DNA of 64,000 nucleotides from Arsenicibacter sp965247375 (GTDB lineage Bacteria > Bacteroidota > Bacteroidia > Cytophagales > Spirosomataceae). The stretch lies in assembly GCA_965247375.1 (NCBI GenBank), contig CBDFHU010000161.1, forward strand, positions 124,001-188,000. Direction: 5' to 3'. Made by a program: the position numbers and the translations under genes. The notes beneath the pieces were generated by a model. That model had not been told where the DNA came from, did no database searches, and saw nothing but the letters and a program-made list of their open reading frames with translations. Within the stretch, counting starts at the first letter, position 1. Each line of letters starts with the position of its first letter. This document shows, piece by piece, positions 36,063 through 44,406 of the stretch.

Positions 36063-37316
36063 ATGGATTTACTACGATTTATCACCTGCGGCTCTGTGGA
36101 TGACGGGAAAAGTACCCTCATCGGCCGTTTACTATACGATTCCAAATCAATTCTGGCCGATCAGCTCGAAGCCGTGGAGCGGGCCAGCAAAAGCAAAAAC
36201 GACGGCGAAATCGACCTGGCGCTGCTGACCGACGGTCTGCGTTCGGAACGTGAACAGGGCATTACCATCGATGTGGCCTACCGGTATTTTCAGACGCCCG
36301 TCCGGAAATTTATCATTGTTGATGCGCCCGGCCATATCCAGTATACCCGGAACATGGTAACCGGCGCGTCGAACTGTCAGCTTGCCATCGTGCTGGTAGA
36401 TGCCCGTAACGGAGTGGTGGAGCAAACCCGCCGCCACTCGCTGATTGCCTCCATGCTGGGCATTCCACATCTGGTGGTAGCGGTGAACAAAATGGACCTC
36501 GTTGATTATTCGGAAGATGTCTTCTCGAATATCTGCATTCAGTATGCCGAACTGGCGAAAAAGCTGGATGTGAAGCAGGTCACGTTCATCCCGCTGAGCG
36601 CACTGAATGGCGATAATGTCGTAGACCCATCACAGCACATGCCGTGGTACGAAGGTCCTACACTGCTGAACTACCTCGAAACCGTTGAGCTGGACCACGA
36701 TGTGAACCTGACCGATGCCCGGTTCCCGGTGCAGTATGTCATCCGCCCACAGACAACCGACCTGCACGATTACCGTGGCTATGCCGGTAAAATCACGAGT
36801 GGTATTTTCCGGAAAGGTGATACCGTTACGGTGCTGCCATCCGGCGAAACCTCTACCGTCGAGGCCATCGAGTTTTTTGAAGAAGTAAAAGATGAGGCGT
36901 TTGCCCCGATGTCAGTGATCCTGCATCTGGCCGATGACATTGACATCAGCCGTGGCAATCTGATCGTAAAGGCAGACAGCCAGCCGATTGTCAGTCAGAA
37001 TATTGAGGCCATGCTCTGCTGGATGGATACAAAAGAACTGAAAATCGGCAGTAAATATACGCTCCAGCACGGTACCTTCCGGTCACGCTGCGTAGTCCGC
37101 GACATTGCTTATCAGCTGAATGTCAATACGTACGAAGAAACAGAAGGCATAGAAAGCCTGAAGCTCAACGACATCGCCCGCGTGGTACTGAAAACAGCGC
37201 AGCCGATCAGCTTCGATCCATATTCCAAAAACCGTGTAAACGGCGGTGCCATCCTGATCGACGAAACATCAAATGTTACCGTCGGCGCATTGATGCTTCA
37301 AAACGAAACGAACTAA
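36063..37316 (+). CDS. cysN: Sulfate adenylyltransferase subunit 1 (GTPase)
   Basis: A 417-residue EF-Tu-like GTPase. G1 is GSVDDGKST (10-18), G3 is DAPGH and G4 is NKMD; two beta-barrel domains follow. It is shorter than the enteric CysN (about 475) and is not fused to CysC. It hydrolyses GTP to drive APS formation with CysD. It is the last gene before a 253-base gap and the reductase. Confidence 0.95.
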   Translation: MDLLRFITCGSVDDGKSTLIGRLLYDSKSILADQLEAVERASKSKNDGEIDLALLTDGLRSEREQGITIDVAYRYFQTPVRKFIIVDAPGHIQYTRNMVTGASNCQLAIVLVDARNGVVEQTRRHSLIASMLGIPHLVVAVNKMDLVDYSEDVFSNICIQYAELAKKLDVKQVTFIPLSALNGDNVVDPSQHMPWYEGPTLLNYLETVELDHDVNLTDARFPVQYVIRPQTTDLHDYRGYAGKITSGIFRKGDTVTVLPSGETSTVEAIEFFEEVKDEAFAPMSVILHLADDIDISRGNLIVKADSQPIVSQNIEAMLCWMDTKELKIGSKYTLQHGTFRSRCVVRDIAYQLNVNTYEETEGIESLKLNDIARVVLKTAQPISFDPYSKNRVNGGAILIDETSNVTVGALMLQNETN

Positions 37317-37330
37317 TTTTTTCAGACACA

Positions 37331-37385
37331 ATTTTGTGATCATCAGGATTTAATTGCAATTCATTAATTCTGATGATCACAAAAT
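37331..37385. repeat. 16-bp perfect inverted repeat after cysN
   Basis: ATTTTGTGATCATCAG (37331-37346) and its exact reverse complement (37370-37385) are separated by 23 bases. It may end the cysN transcript; the sequence type is like dispersed palindromes I have seen in Cytophagales genomes. Confidence 0.7.
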
Positions 37386-37474
37386 CCTGTCGTGTTTTGG
37401 ACCAGTTATAACTTTTGGTTATAACCTATAACGAAAAGTGCCGGTCGTTTTTTTCTGTCCTCCCCACAAGGCAC

Positions 37475-37532
37475 TATATTTGCCCGTACAATGTTACCCA
37501 AAAGCGCCGGAGCCATTCCGGCCTTTGTTTTT
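37475..37532 (+). promoter_or_regulatory. Promoter and attenuator-like hairpin before the sulfite reductase
   Basis: TATATTTG (37475-37482) fits the -7 box and predicts a start near 37489. Only about 12 bases later begins a hairpin, GCCGGA (37506-37511) / TCCGGC (37517-37522), extended by AAAG/CTTT with one bulged C, followed by GTTTTT. It sits 38 bases before ATG 37570 and would stop most transcripts unless opened, so the reductase may be controlled by attenuation. Confidence 0.5.
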
Positions 37533-37569
37533 AAGAGATAGAATATAAACTCTATAGACTACATACCTT

Positions 37570-39711
37570 ATGTCTGTACGATTTTCCGATAACGTAAGCG
37601 CCAAAGCTCAACGCGACATTCTGGATCTTCAGAAGAAGATCAGTGTTTTTACGAATGGAGAACTTACCGATGAGCAGTTCCGTAAGTTTCGTCTGGCACG
37701 GGGCGTGTATGGCCAGCGTCAGCCGGGCGTACAGATGATCCGGATTAAATTGCCGCATGGCCGGATTACGGCCGATCAGCTTATCCGCATTGCCGAAGCA
37801 TCCGACAAGTATGCAACCGGTAATCTGCATGCCACAACCCGTCAGGATATTCAGCTTCACTTCGTTAAACTGGCCGACTCCCCGCAGCTTTGGGCTGATC
37901 TGGAAGACGCCAACATTACGCTTAAAGAAGCCTGTGGCAATACAGTCCGGAACGTAACGGGCTCTGCCCGTGCCGGTGTTGATCCGCTTGAGCCCTTTGA
38001 TATTACCCCGTATGCCCAGTCGATTTTTGAATACTTTCTGCGCAATGCCATTTGCCAGGAGATGGGGCGTAAGTTTAAGATTGCCGTTTCATCGTCTGAA
38101 AAAGACTCAGCCTACGCCTATATCCACGATGTCGGACTGATTCCGCGCGTACAGGACGGCAAACGAGGCTTTAAGGTTGTCGTTGGCGGTGGCCTGGGTG
38201 CACAGCCTTACATGGCGCAGACTGCCTATGAGTTTCTGGAAGCCGACAAGGTTATTCCGTTTACTGAGGCCGTTATCCGCGTGTTCGACCGCTACGGCGA
38301 GCGGACCAAGCGGCACAAGGCCCGGATGAAATACTTATTGAATGATTTAGGTCTGGAAGGATTTCTTGCGAAGGTTGAGGAAGAATGGCCGGCGCTGAAC
38401 GCAAAGGTATATCCGGTAGACACCACTGCTTTTGATTTACCACTGTTTGCAGAACGTCCGGAAGTCTCAGGCTATCAGCCTGAGTCTACGGATGTACAGT
38501 TTCTGGAGTGGTTCAACACCAACGTATTTGAACAGAAGCAAAAAGGCTGGTACGCTGTTCAGCTGCGGGTGTTACTCGGCGATATGTCGTCGAATACGGC
38601 CCGTGCACTGGCCGGTATCGTTAAAAAATACGCCGCTGATGACATTCGTGTAACCGTCAACCAGGGCTACCTGCTGCGCTATGTCCGCCCCGAAAATTTA
38701 CAGGCGATATACGATGAGCTGCATGCGCTGGGTCTTGCAGAACCGGGTTTCGACTCAACCGCCGACATCACGACATGCCCGGGTACAGATACCTGTAACC
38801 TCGCCATTTCGAGCAGCTACGGGATCACACGGGCACTGGAGGACATGATGAAGCTTGAGTTTAAAGACCTGATTTACAACAACGATATCAAAATCAAGAT
38901 CAGCGGCTGTATGAACGGTTGTGGTCAGCACTCAGCGGCCAATATCGGTTTCCACGGCTCGTCGCTGAAAAACGGCGCCTATGTGCTGCCTGCCTTACAG
39001 GTACTGCTGGGTGGCGGTTTTAACAGCAAAAACGAAGGTCTGATCGGCGATAAAGTGATTAAAGTACCGACCAAACGCGGTCCTGCTGTGCTCCGGGCGC
39101 TGTTTCAGGATTTTGAAGCCAACGCGTTTGACGGCGAATATTACAGCGATTACTACGCACGTCAGGGCAAAAACTATTTCTATCAGTTACTGAAACCACT
39201 GGCTGACCTTAAATCGGTTACCGAGCAGGATTACATCGACTGGGATCATACCGAGCCGTTTGTGACGGAAGTTGGTGTGGGCGAGTGTGCCGGGGTAATG
39301 ATTGACCTGGTTGCCACAACCCTGATTGAAGCGACGGAAAAATTACAGTGGGCCAGCGAAGCCCTGGAAGAAGGCCGTTTCTCCGATGCTATCTATCACG
39401 CCTATAACACGCTGATTACCGGTGCCAAAGCGGCATTGATGACGAAGGATGTGGCTACCAATACCCAACATGGCATTGTGAGTGACTTCGACAAGCACTT
39501 TATCGGCGAAACCGGTTTTCATTCGGCCGAAGGCGAGTTCAAAACACTGGCCTTCAGTATCAACAAAAATGAGCCTTCAGAAGCCTTTGCACAACAACTG
39601 ATTGAGAAGGCCGGCCAATTCTTAACTGCTGTCAACGCCTACCGCGATCACCAGATCATGCTCGAAGGCTCCCCTGCCCTCCAGGAACTGATCCAGGCAC
39701 AAGACAGCTAA
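37570..39711 (+). CDS. Nitrite/sulfite reductase with C-terminal HEPN-like domain
   Basis: A 713-residue protein. The first 560 residues are a siroheme/4Fe-4S reductase: two ferredoxin-like half-domains and cysteines C403, C409, C447 and C451 (CPGTDTC and CMNGC) that bind the coupled cluster and siroheme. From its place among sulfate genes it should reduce sulfite to sulfide. Residues from about 570 (GVGECAGVMIDLV) to the end are an extra helical domain, with QWASEALEEGRFSDAIYHAY and a helix-rich tail, which looks like a HEPN-type bundle. HEPN domains are often RNA- or nucleotide-linked; its role on a sulfite reductase is not known. Confidence 0.88.
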   Translation: MSVRFSDNVSAKAQRDILDLQKKISVFTNGELTDEQFRKFRLARGVYGQRQPGVQMIRIKLPHGRITADQLIRIAEASDKYATGNLHATTRQDIQLHFVKLADSPQLWADLEDANITLKEACGNTVRNVTGSARAGVDPLEPFDITPYAQSIFEYFLRNAICQEMGRKFKIAVSSSEKDSAYAYIHDVGLIPRVQDGKRGFKVVVGGGLGAQPYMAQTAYEFLEADKVIPFTEAVIRVFDRYGERTKRHKARMKYLLNDLGLEGFLAKVEEEWPALNAKVYPVDTTAFDLPLFAERPEVSGYQPESTDVQFLEWFNTNVFEQKQKGWYAVQLRVLLGDMSSNTARALAGIVKKYAADDIRVTVNQGYLLRYVRPENLQAIYDELHALGLAEPGFDSTADITTCPGTDTCNLAISSSYGITRALEDMMKLEFKDLIYNNDIKIKISGCMNGCGQHSAANIGFHGSSLKNGAYVLPALQVLLGGGFNSKNEGLIGDKVIKVPTKRGPAVLRALFQDFEANAFDGEYYSDYYARQGKNYFYQLLKPLADLKSVTEQDYIDWDHTEPFVTEVGVGECAGVMIDLVATTLIEATEKLQWASEALEEGRFSDAIYHAYNTLITGAKAALMTKDVATNTQHGIVSDFDKHFIGETGFHSAEGEFKTLAFSINKNEPSEAFAQQLIEKAGQFLTAVNAYRDHQIMLEGSPALQELIQAQDS

Positions 39712-39716
39712 TTTTT

Positions 39717-39856
39717 CAAAGAGCGAAAGAGACAAAGAGTGAAAGAGTGATCTTAACAGCTCTGCCTCCTCGCCTATTAAGAAGACTGAAAGAGTAAATC
39801 TGTGACTTTACCCGTTGGTGCTCACGCTTTATCTCTTTCGCTCTTTATCTCTTTAA
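39717..39856. repeat. Intergenic palindrome, AAAGAGTGAAAGAGCG family, copy 4
   Basis: AAAGAGCGAAAGAGACAAAG (39718-39737) pairs with TTTATCTCTTTCGCTCTTTA ending at 39848, and CTCTTT runs to 39855. The loop, with 70 bases of unrelated sequence (AACAGCTCTGCCTCCTCGCC), is longer than in the other copies. Confidence 0.7.
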
Positions 39857-39859
39857 ACC

Positions 39860-40618
39860 ATGAAGCTAACCCTCGTAGGTGCGGGTCCGGGCGATCCGGA
39901 GCTGATAACGTTAAAAGGCATCAAGGCGCTGAAACAAGCCGATGTGGTGATGTATGATGCCCTTGTTCACCCTGATTTGCTGGATTACTGCCGACCGGAT
40001 GCCCTGAAAGTATATGTCGGAAAACGGCGGGGTGCGTATTCGTGCGTGCAGGAGGAAATCAATCCGCTGATCGTGCACTATGCGCAGCAATACGGTCACG
40101 TGGTCCGACTCAAAGGCGGTGATTCGTTTGTGTTCGGCCGTGGTTACGAAGAACTGGAGTACGCCCGTCAGTATGGTATTGACATCGACGTCGTGCCCGG
40201 TTTATCAAGCAGCTATGCCGTACCGGCGAGTGCGGGTATCCCGCTTACCACCCGCGGGCTCTCCGAAAGCTTCTGGGTTGTGACCGGCACGACTAAAGAC
40301 GGTAAGTTCTCGCAGGACCTTCAACTCGCCGCCCAATCAACGGCCACGGTGGTTATTCTGATGGGCATGCACAAACTACCGGAGATCATGAACGTATTTG
40401 CTGCCCTTGGCAAACAGGACACACCGGTTGCCATCGTACAGAACGGTACGCTGCCGGAGCAGCAGGCCGTTATCGGTCAGGTTGATACCATGATCGATGT
40501 CGTTGCCGAAACCGGTATCAGCAATCCGGCGATCATTATTATTGGTGAAGTAGCCCGCCTGGGCAATCCGACGATTCTTTCCGCAGTACAACAAGCAACC
40601 TTTGCAACCGGCGTGTAA
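39860..40618 (+). CDS. cobA: Uroporphyrinogen-III C-methyltransferase
   Basis: A 252-residue SUMT enzyme: VGAGPGDPELITLKGIKALK at the start, YVGKRRGAYSC, VVRLKGGDSFVFGRGYEEL and VVPGLSSSYAVPASAGIPLT are the tetrapyrrole methylase motifs that bind SAM. It makes precorrin-2, the first step from uroporphyrinogen III to siroheme, the cofactor of the reductase next door. A precorrin-2 dehydrogenase/ferrochelatase is not fused to it nor in the window. Confidence 0.95.
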   Translation: MKLTLVGAGPGDPELITLKGIKALKQADVVMYDALVHPDLLDYCRPDALKVYVGKRRGAYSCVQEEINPLIVHYAQQYGHVVRLKGGDSFVFGRGYEELEYARQYGIDIDVVPGLSSSYAVPASAGIPLTTRGLSESFWVVTGTTKDGKFSQDLQLAAQSTATVVILMGMHKLPEIMNVFAALGKQDTPVAIVQNGTLPEQQAVIGQVDTMIDVVAETGISNPAIIIIGEVARLGNPTILSAVQQATFATGV

Positions 40619-40653
40619 GCCTCTTTTAGTAAATAGATTACTTTGTTTGTGGG

Positions 40654-40682
40654 GTCTCGCTTTTACCGGCGAGACTTTTTTT
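40654..40682 (+). terminator. Terminator after cobA
   Basis: GTCTCGC (40654-40660), loop TTTTACCG, GCGAGAC (40669-40675) followed by seven T: end of the sulfur cluster. Confidence 0.85.
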
Positions 40683-40727
40683 ATTCCCCTCCGTCTCAGT
40701 TGAAACGTCAATCATACTTCAACCACC

Positions 40728-41072
40728 ATGAGAGGATTAAACAAAGTCTCGCTGATCGGTCATCTGGGCAAAGACCCTGTTCTGCAACACATTGACAACA
40801 ATACGGCTGTCGCTAAATTTTCGCTGGCGACTACGGAAAGTTACAAAGACAAAAACGGGCAGACCCACGCCGAAACCACCTGGCATTCCATTGTCGTCTG
40901 GCGCAATCTGGCAGAGGTTTCCGGTAAGTACCTGCAAAAAGGGAGTCTGGTATATCTGGAAGGTAAAATCAAATCCCGTCAGTACGATGATAAGGAGGGC
41001 AACACCCGCTACGTCACCGAAATTGTGGCCGACCAGCTGATTATGCTGGACAAAAAAGTTGATCAGGAATAA
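40728..41072 (+). CDS. ssb: Single-stranded DNA-binding protein (short form)
   Basis: A 114-residue OB-fold protein: NKVSLIGHLGKDPVLQH, AKFSLATTESYKDKNG, TTWHSIVVWRNLAE and YVTEIVADQLIML are the SSB signature strands. It ends D-Q-E, without the acidic D-D-D-L-P-F type tail used by full-length SSB to recruit partners, so it may be an accessory paralogue. It stands alone between the cobA terminator and the TPP riboswitch. Confidence 0.9.
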   Translation: MRGLNKVSLIGHLGKDPVLQHIDNNTAVAKFSLATTESYKDKNGQTHAETTWHSIVVWRNLAEVSGKYLQKGSLVYLEGKIKSRQYDDKEGNTRYVTEIVADQLIMLDKKVDQE

Positions 41073-41125
41073 ATTGCGGAATCCTGTCCCGGAAAATCCG
41101 TCCTTTACAGACAACTATTTTTTTG

Positions 41126-41133
41126 TACCTTCG
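41126..41133 (+). promoter_or_regulatory. -7 promoter box TACCTTCG of the thiamine operon
   Basis: TACCTTCG, one base off TAnnTTTG, ends 5 bases before the riboswitch P1 stem, so transcription should begin right at the aptamer. Confidence 0.45.
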
Positions 41134-41137
41134 TAGC

Positions 41138-41215
41138 GGCTTTAGGGGTATTCTGAAAAGAATTGAGAGAGTCCCTTTGAACCTGATCCGGTTGATACCG
41201 GCGTAGGGAAAAGCA
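41138..41215 (+). ncRNA. TPP riboswitch
   Basis: The aptamer is closed by GCTTT (41139-41143) with AAAGC (41210-41214). It contains the CTGA and TTGAGA segments (41153-41169, TTCTGAAAAGAATTGAGA), then CCCTTTGAACCTGATCCGG and TACCGGCGTAGGGAA, the conserved TPP-binding core. About 90 bases follow before ThiM ATG 41304, where the expression platform should lie. TPP would lower expression of thiM-thiE-thiD-tenA. Confidence 0.92.
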
Positions 41216-41303
41216 GATACGCCGCACAAGCAGTGCCGTACTCCGTCTTTACTTGCTTCTCAGAAGAGCGTCTATAGCCATTTCATGTACTTCATTCATT
41301 GTT

Positions 41304-42104
41304 ATGGTAAACAAGCTCTGGAATCACATCCAATCTGTCCGCGACCAATCGCCGCTCGTTCATAACATCACAAACTTTGTGGTGATGAACAATACCGCCA
41401 ATGCGCTGCTGGCAGCCGGTGCATCGCCTATCATGGCGCATGCCCATCCGGAAATAAAAGACATGGTCTCGATCTGTCAGGCGGTCGTCATCAACATCGG
41501 CACACTGGACGAGTATTTTGTTAAATCCATGAAAATGGCTGCCGGCCACGCCAATGCACTCGGCAAGCCCTGGGTGCTGGACCCCGTCGGGGCCGGGGCC
41601 ACGCCGTTCCGCGACGAAGTGCTGTCCGAACTACTGGCCCTCCACCCGACCGTCATCCGGGGCAACGCCTCCGAAATCATGGCGCTGGCCAAAGCCAATC
41701 AGACCGTTACTAAAGGGGTTGACAGCACCGCCGAAAGTAACGAAGCCCTTGAAGCCGCCCGGTTTTTACAGGAAACGTATGGCGCTGTCGTCTGTATATC
41801 CGGCGCAACCGACATCATCCTCGGGCCCAAACAAACTGTTTATCTCAAAAACGGACATCCACTCATGACCAAAGTCACCGGACTTGGCTGCTCATCAACG
41901 GCTGTGATCGGGGCCTTTATTGCCGTTGTACCTGATAAAACGGAAGCCGTTGCCGCGGCTATGGCCCTCTTCAGCCTCGCCGGTGAACTGGCTGCACAAA
42001 CGGCCACCGGCCCGGGCAGTCTTCAGGTACAGCTGCTGGATAAGCTTTATGCCTTGTCTGAAGCAGAATTCAAGCAGCAGCTTACTATCAGTCATCATGC
42101 CTGA
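41304..42104 (+). CDS. thiM: Hydroxyethylthiazole kinase
   Basis: A 266-residue ribokinase-fold protein: PLVHNITNFVVMNNTANALL, ALGKPWVLDPVGAGATPFR, IRGNASEI and TKVTGLGCSSTAVIGAF (catalytic cysteine region) are ThiM motifs. It phosphorylates the thiazole alcohol for thiamine salvage. The start at 41304 is preferred; an in-frame ATG at 41253 lies closer to the riboswitch. The thiE start overlaps the end by 8 bases. Confidence 0.94.
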   Translation: MVNKLWNHIQSVRDQSPLVHNITNFVVMNNTANALLAAGASPIMAHAHPEIKDMVSICQAVVINIGTLDEYFVKSMKMAAGHANALGKPWVLDPVGAGATPFRDEVLSELLALHPTVIRGNASEIMALAKANQTVTKGVDSTAESNEALEAARFLQETYGAVVCISGATDIILGPKQTVYLKNGHPLMTKVTGLGCSSTAVIGAFIAVVPDKTEAVAAAMALFSLAGELAAQTATGPGSLQVQLLDKLYALSEAEFKQQLTISHHA

Positions 42105-42738
42105 TCGCTCTGCGTTTCCGTATTTGCTCTACCTGGTCATCTCGGCGCAAAACTGCCGCGGCCGTTCGCTGTTTTCAGTCGCCGAAGAAGCCATCTCAGG
42201 CGGTGTCGACATTATTCAGCTGCGGGAAAAAACGCTGGATCATGCCTCATTTCTGCGGCAGGCCCTCCTGCTGAAAGAGATCACCGATCGCTATCGGGTT
42301 CCACTGATTATTAACGACAATCTGGCAGTAGCCAAAGCCATCGGCGCATTTGGTATTCATGTCGGCAATAACGATATGCCTCCGTCCGAAGTCCGCCGGC
42401 AGTGGCCTGATTGCCGGAATATTGGTTACTCGGTAGAATACCTGCACCAGTTGGAAACGGCCGAAACCGCTACCGCCGACTGCCTGGGCCTCAGCCCTGT
42501 ATTCAGTACCCCGACCAAAACGGACACCGTTACGGAATGGGGTCTCGACGGTATTGCCCGTATCCGTTCGCTGACCGATAAGCCACTGATTGCCATCGGT
42601 AATATGAACGCTCAAAACGCGGCATCCGTCATCCGGGCAGGTGCAGACAGCATCGCAGTGGTCTCCGCCATCTGTGCGGCTGACCAACCGCAGCAGGCGG
42701 CTTATGAACTTAAAAACTCAATCCTGAAAGCATTATGA
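42097..42738 (+). CDS. thiE: Thiamine phosphate synthase
   Basis: A 213-residue TIM barrel: VDIIQLREKTLDHA, INDNLAVAKAIGAFGIHVG, CLGLSPVFSTPTKTD and AIGNMNAQNAASVIRAGADS are ThiE motifs for joining HMP-PP and thiazole phosphate to thiamine phosphate. It overlaps thiM by 8 bases and thiD by 4 (ATGA), a translationally coupled operon. Confidence 0.92.
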   Translation: MPDRSAFPYLLYLVISAQNCRGRSLFSVAEEAISGGVDIIQLREKTLDHASFLRQALLLKEITDRYRVPLIINDNLAVAKAIGAFGIHVGNNDMPPSEVRRQWPDCRNIGYSVEYLHQLETAETATADCLGLSPVFSTPTKTDTVTEWGLDGIARIRSLTDKPLIAIGNMNAQNAASVIRAGADSIAVVSAICAADQPQQAAYELKNSILKAL

Positions 42739-43568
42739 GCCAGTATCGTTATCCTTCTGTGCTGACCATCGCCGGATTCGACGGCAGTGGCGGCGCCGGT
42801 ATTCAGGCCGACATGAAAGCCGTTTCGGCGCTCGGCTGTTACGCTACGTCGGTGCTGACCGCCCTGCCGGTACAGAATACCCAGGGCGTCCGGACGATTT
42901 ACCCGATTCCGGTAGAGGCTGTCCACGACCAGATTGCCTGCATTCTGGACGATATTTTCCCCGATGCCATTAAGATCGGGATGGTACATACCAGCGAACT
43001 GGTCAGGACCATTGTTAACACCCTCGGCCAGTATTCGGCCGTACCGGTGGTATTTGACCCTGTTATGGTCGCCACCAGCGGCCACCGGCTTATTGAGGAA
43101 GAGACCATTTCAACCCTGATCGACAACCTGTTCCCGATAGCCAGTGTCATTACGCCGAACATGGACGAAGCTGCAATTCTGGCCGGCATGGCTATCCGGA
43201 CGCTCGATGACATGTATGTGGCCGGTGAAAAAATCCTGAAACTGGGCTGCCGGTCAGTGCTGCTGAAAGGCGGGCATCTGCCAACGCCGCTGCTTACCTC
43301 GCTATACTTTGATGGCTCGGGATCTATTCAGGTGTTCGAATACCGGAAGTTTGACACCCGCAATACGCATGGGTCGGGCTGCACCCTTTCCTCGGCCATC
43401 GCCGCGTTTATTGCTCAGGGGAAACCACTCTACGAAGCAGTAGCACTCGGACAGGCGTACGTGCATGAGGCCATCCGGAGCGGCGCTGATGTCGTCACCG
43501 GCAAAGGCAATGGTCCGCTAAACCATTTTTTTAACCCGCAAAAACTGATCAAACATGAACTGGTCTGA
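42735..43568 (+). CDS. thiD: Hydroxymethylpyrimidine/phosphomethylpyrimidine kinase
   Basis: A 277-residue ribokinase-like enzyme: LTIAGFDGSGGAGIQADMKA at the start, DPVMVATSGHRL, NMDEAAILAG and HGSGCTLSSAIAAFIAQG with the anion hole/catalytic region. It phosphorylates HMP twice to HMP-PP. The start ATGA overlaps the thiE stop by 4 bases and tenA starts 14 bases before its end. Confidence 0.94.
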   Translation: MSQYRYPSVLTIAGFDGSGGAGIQADMKAVSALGCYATSVLTALPVQNTQGVRTIYPIPVEAVHDQIACILDDIFPDAIKIGMVHTSELVRTIVNTLGQYSAVPVVFDPVMVATSGHRLIEEETISTLIDNLFPIASVITPNMDEAAILAGMAIRTLDDMYVAGEKILKLGCRSVLLKGGHLPTPLLTSLYFDGSGSIQVFEYRKFDTRNTHGSGCTLSSAIAAFIAQGKPLYEAVALGQAYVHEAIRSGADVVTGKGNGPLNHFFNPQKLIKHELV

Positions 43569-44202
43569 GCACGCCTGGCAGCAGATTACGCCGGTTTATC
43601 AGTCGATTCTGGCCATGCCGTTTATTAAGGAACTCAGCGCCGGTACACTACCGGCTGAAAAGTTCCGGTTTTACATGATGCAGGATTCCGGCTATCTGGA
43701 CCATTTCGGACGAGCCCTCGCCCTGATTGGCGCCCGCGCCGCCCATACCGGCGACGCGCTTGCGTTCATGCGTTTCGCCGAAAATGCAATTCTGGTGGAA
43801 AACAGCCTGCACGAGTCCTATTTTGTTGATTTCGGCATAACGGCGAAGGAAGTACTGCAACCGGCCTGCCATCATTATGTCCATTTTCTGAAAAGTACAG
43901 CAGCGCTCGATCCGGTAGAGGTGGCCATGGGAGCCGTGTTGCCCTGCTTCTGGATTTACAAAGCCGTCGGCGATCATATCCTGCGGCAGCCACAGGCAAC
44001 CGGCAATCCTTACCAGCGCTGGATTGCTACGTATGGCGGAGAGGAATTCGGCCTCGCCGTTCAGCAGGCCATTGCTATCTGCGACCGTGTTGCTGCCGGG
44101 GCAACCAATACAGTCCGGCAGACAATGACCGATGCCTTCATCACAGCTTCGCGGCTTGAGTACGACTTCTGGCACGCCGCCTACACGCTGCGGACCTGGT
44201 AA
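43555..44202 (+). CDS. tenA: Thiaminase II / aminopyrimidine aminohydrolase TenA
   Basis: A 215-residue all-helical TenA protein. MMQDSGYLDHFGRALA, C131 in LPCFWIYKAVG and E-Y-D-F-W near the C-terminus are the active-site residues (cysteine nucleophile, glutamate). It salvages the pyrimidine from degraded thiamine by releasing HMP for ThiD. The last gene of the operon; a hairpin follows at 44215. Confidence 0.93.
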   Translation: MNWSEHAWQQITPVYQSILAMPFIKELSAGTLPAEKFRFYMMQDSGYLDHFGRALALIGARAAHTGDALAFMRFAENAILVENSLHESYFVDFGITAKEVLQPACHHYVHFLKSTAALDPVEVAMGAVLPCFWIYKAVGDHILRQPQATGNPYQRWIATYGGEEFGLAVQQAIAICDRVAAGATNTVRQTMTDAFITASRLEYDFWHAAYTLRTW

Positions 44203-44214
44203 ACCGGGGTTGTT

Positions 44215-44251
44215 CCGGCCTCAGCCAATCACTACTTTTTGCTGAGGCCGG
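44215..44251. terminator. Hairpin after tenA
   Basis: CCGGCCTCAGC (44215-44225) and GCTGAGGCCGG (44241-44251) form a perfect 11-bp GC-rich stem with a 15-base loop, 12 bases after the tenA stop. There is a T run in the loop, not after the stem. Confidence 0.6.
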
Positions 44252-44406
44252 CGCAAACCATCCATTTCCCGCCCACAGTTAATTCGCCTGAACCGGCAGT
44301 TAATACTGCCAACCCCGCAATTGGTACTTGTTCTGTTTAAAAAACCGGCTGTGTGTCTGCATTTTTGACCCATCATCCGACAACAATAACGTAAACAACT
44401 GTACCA

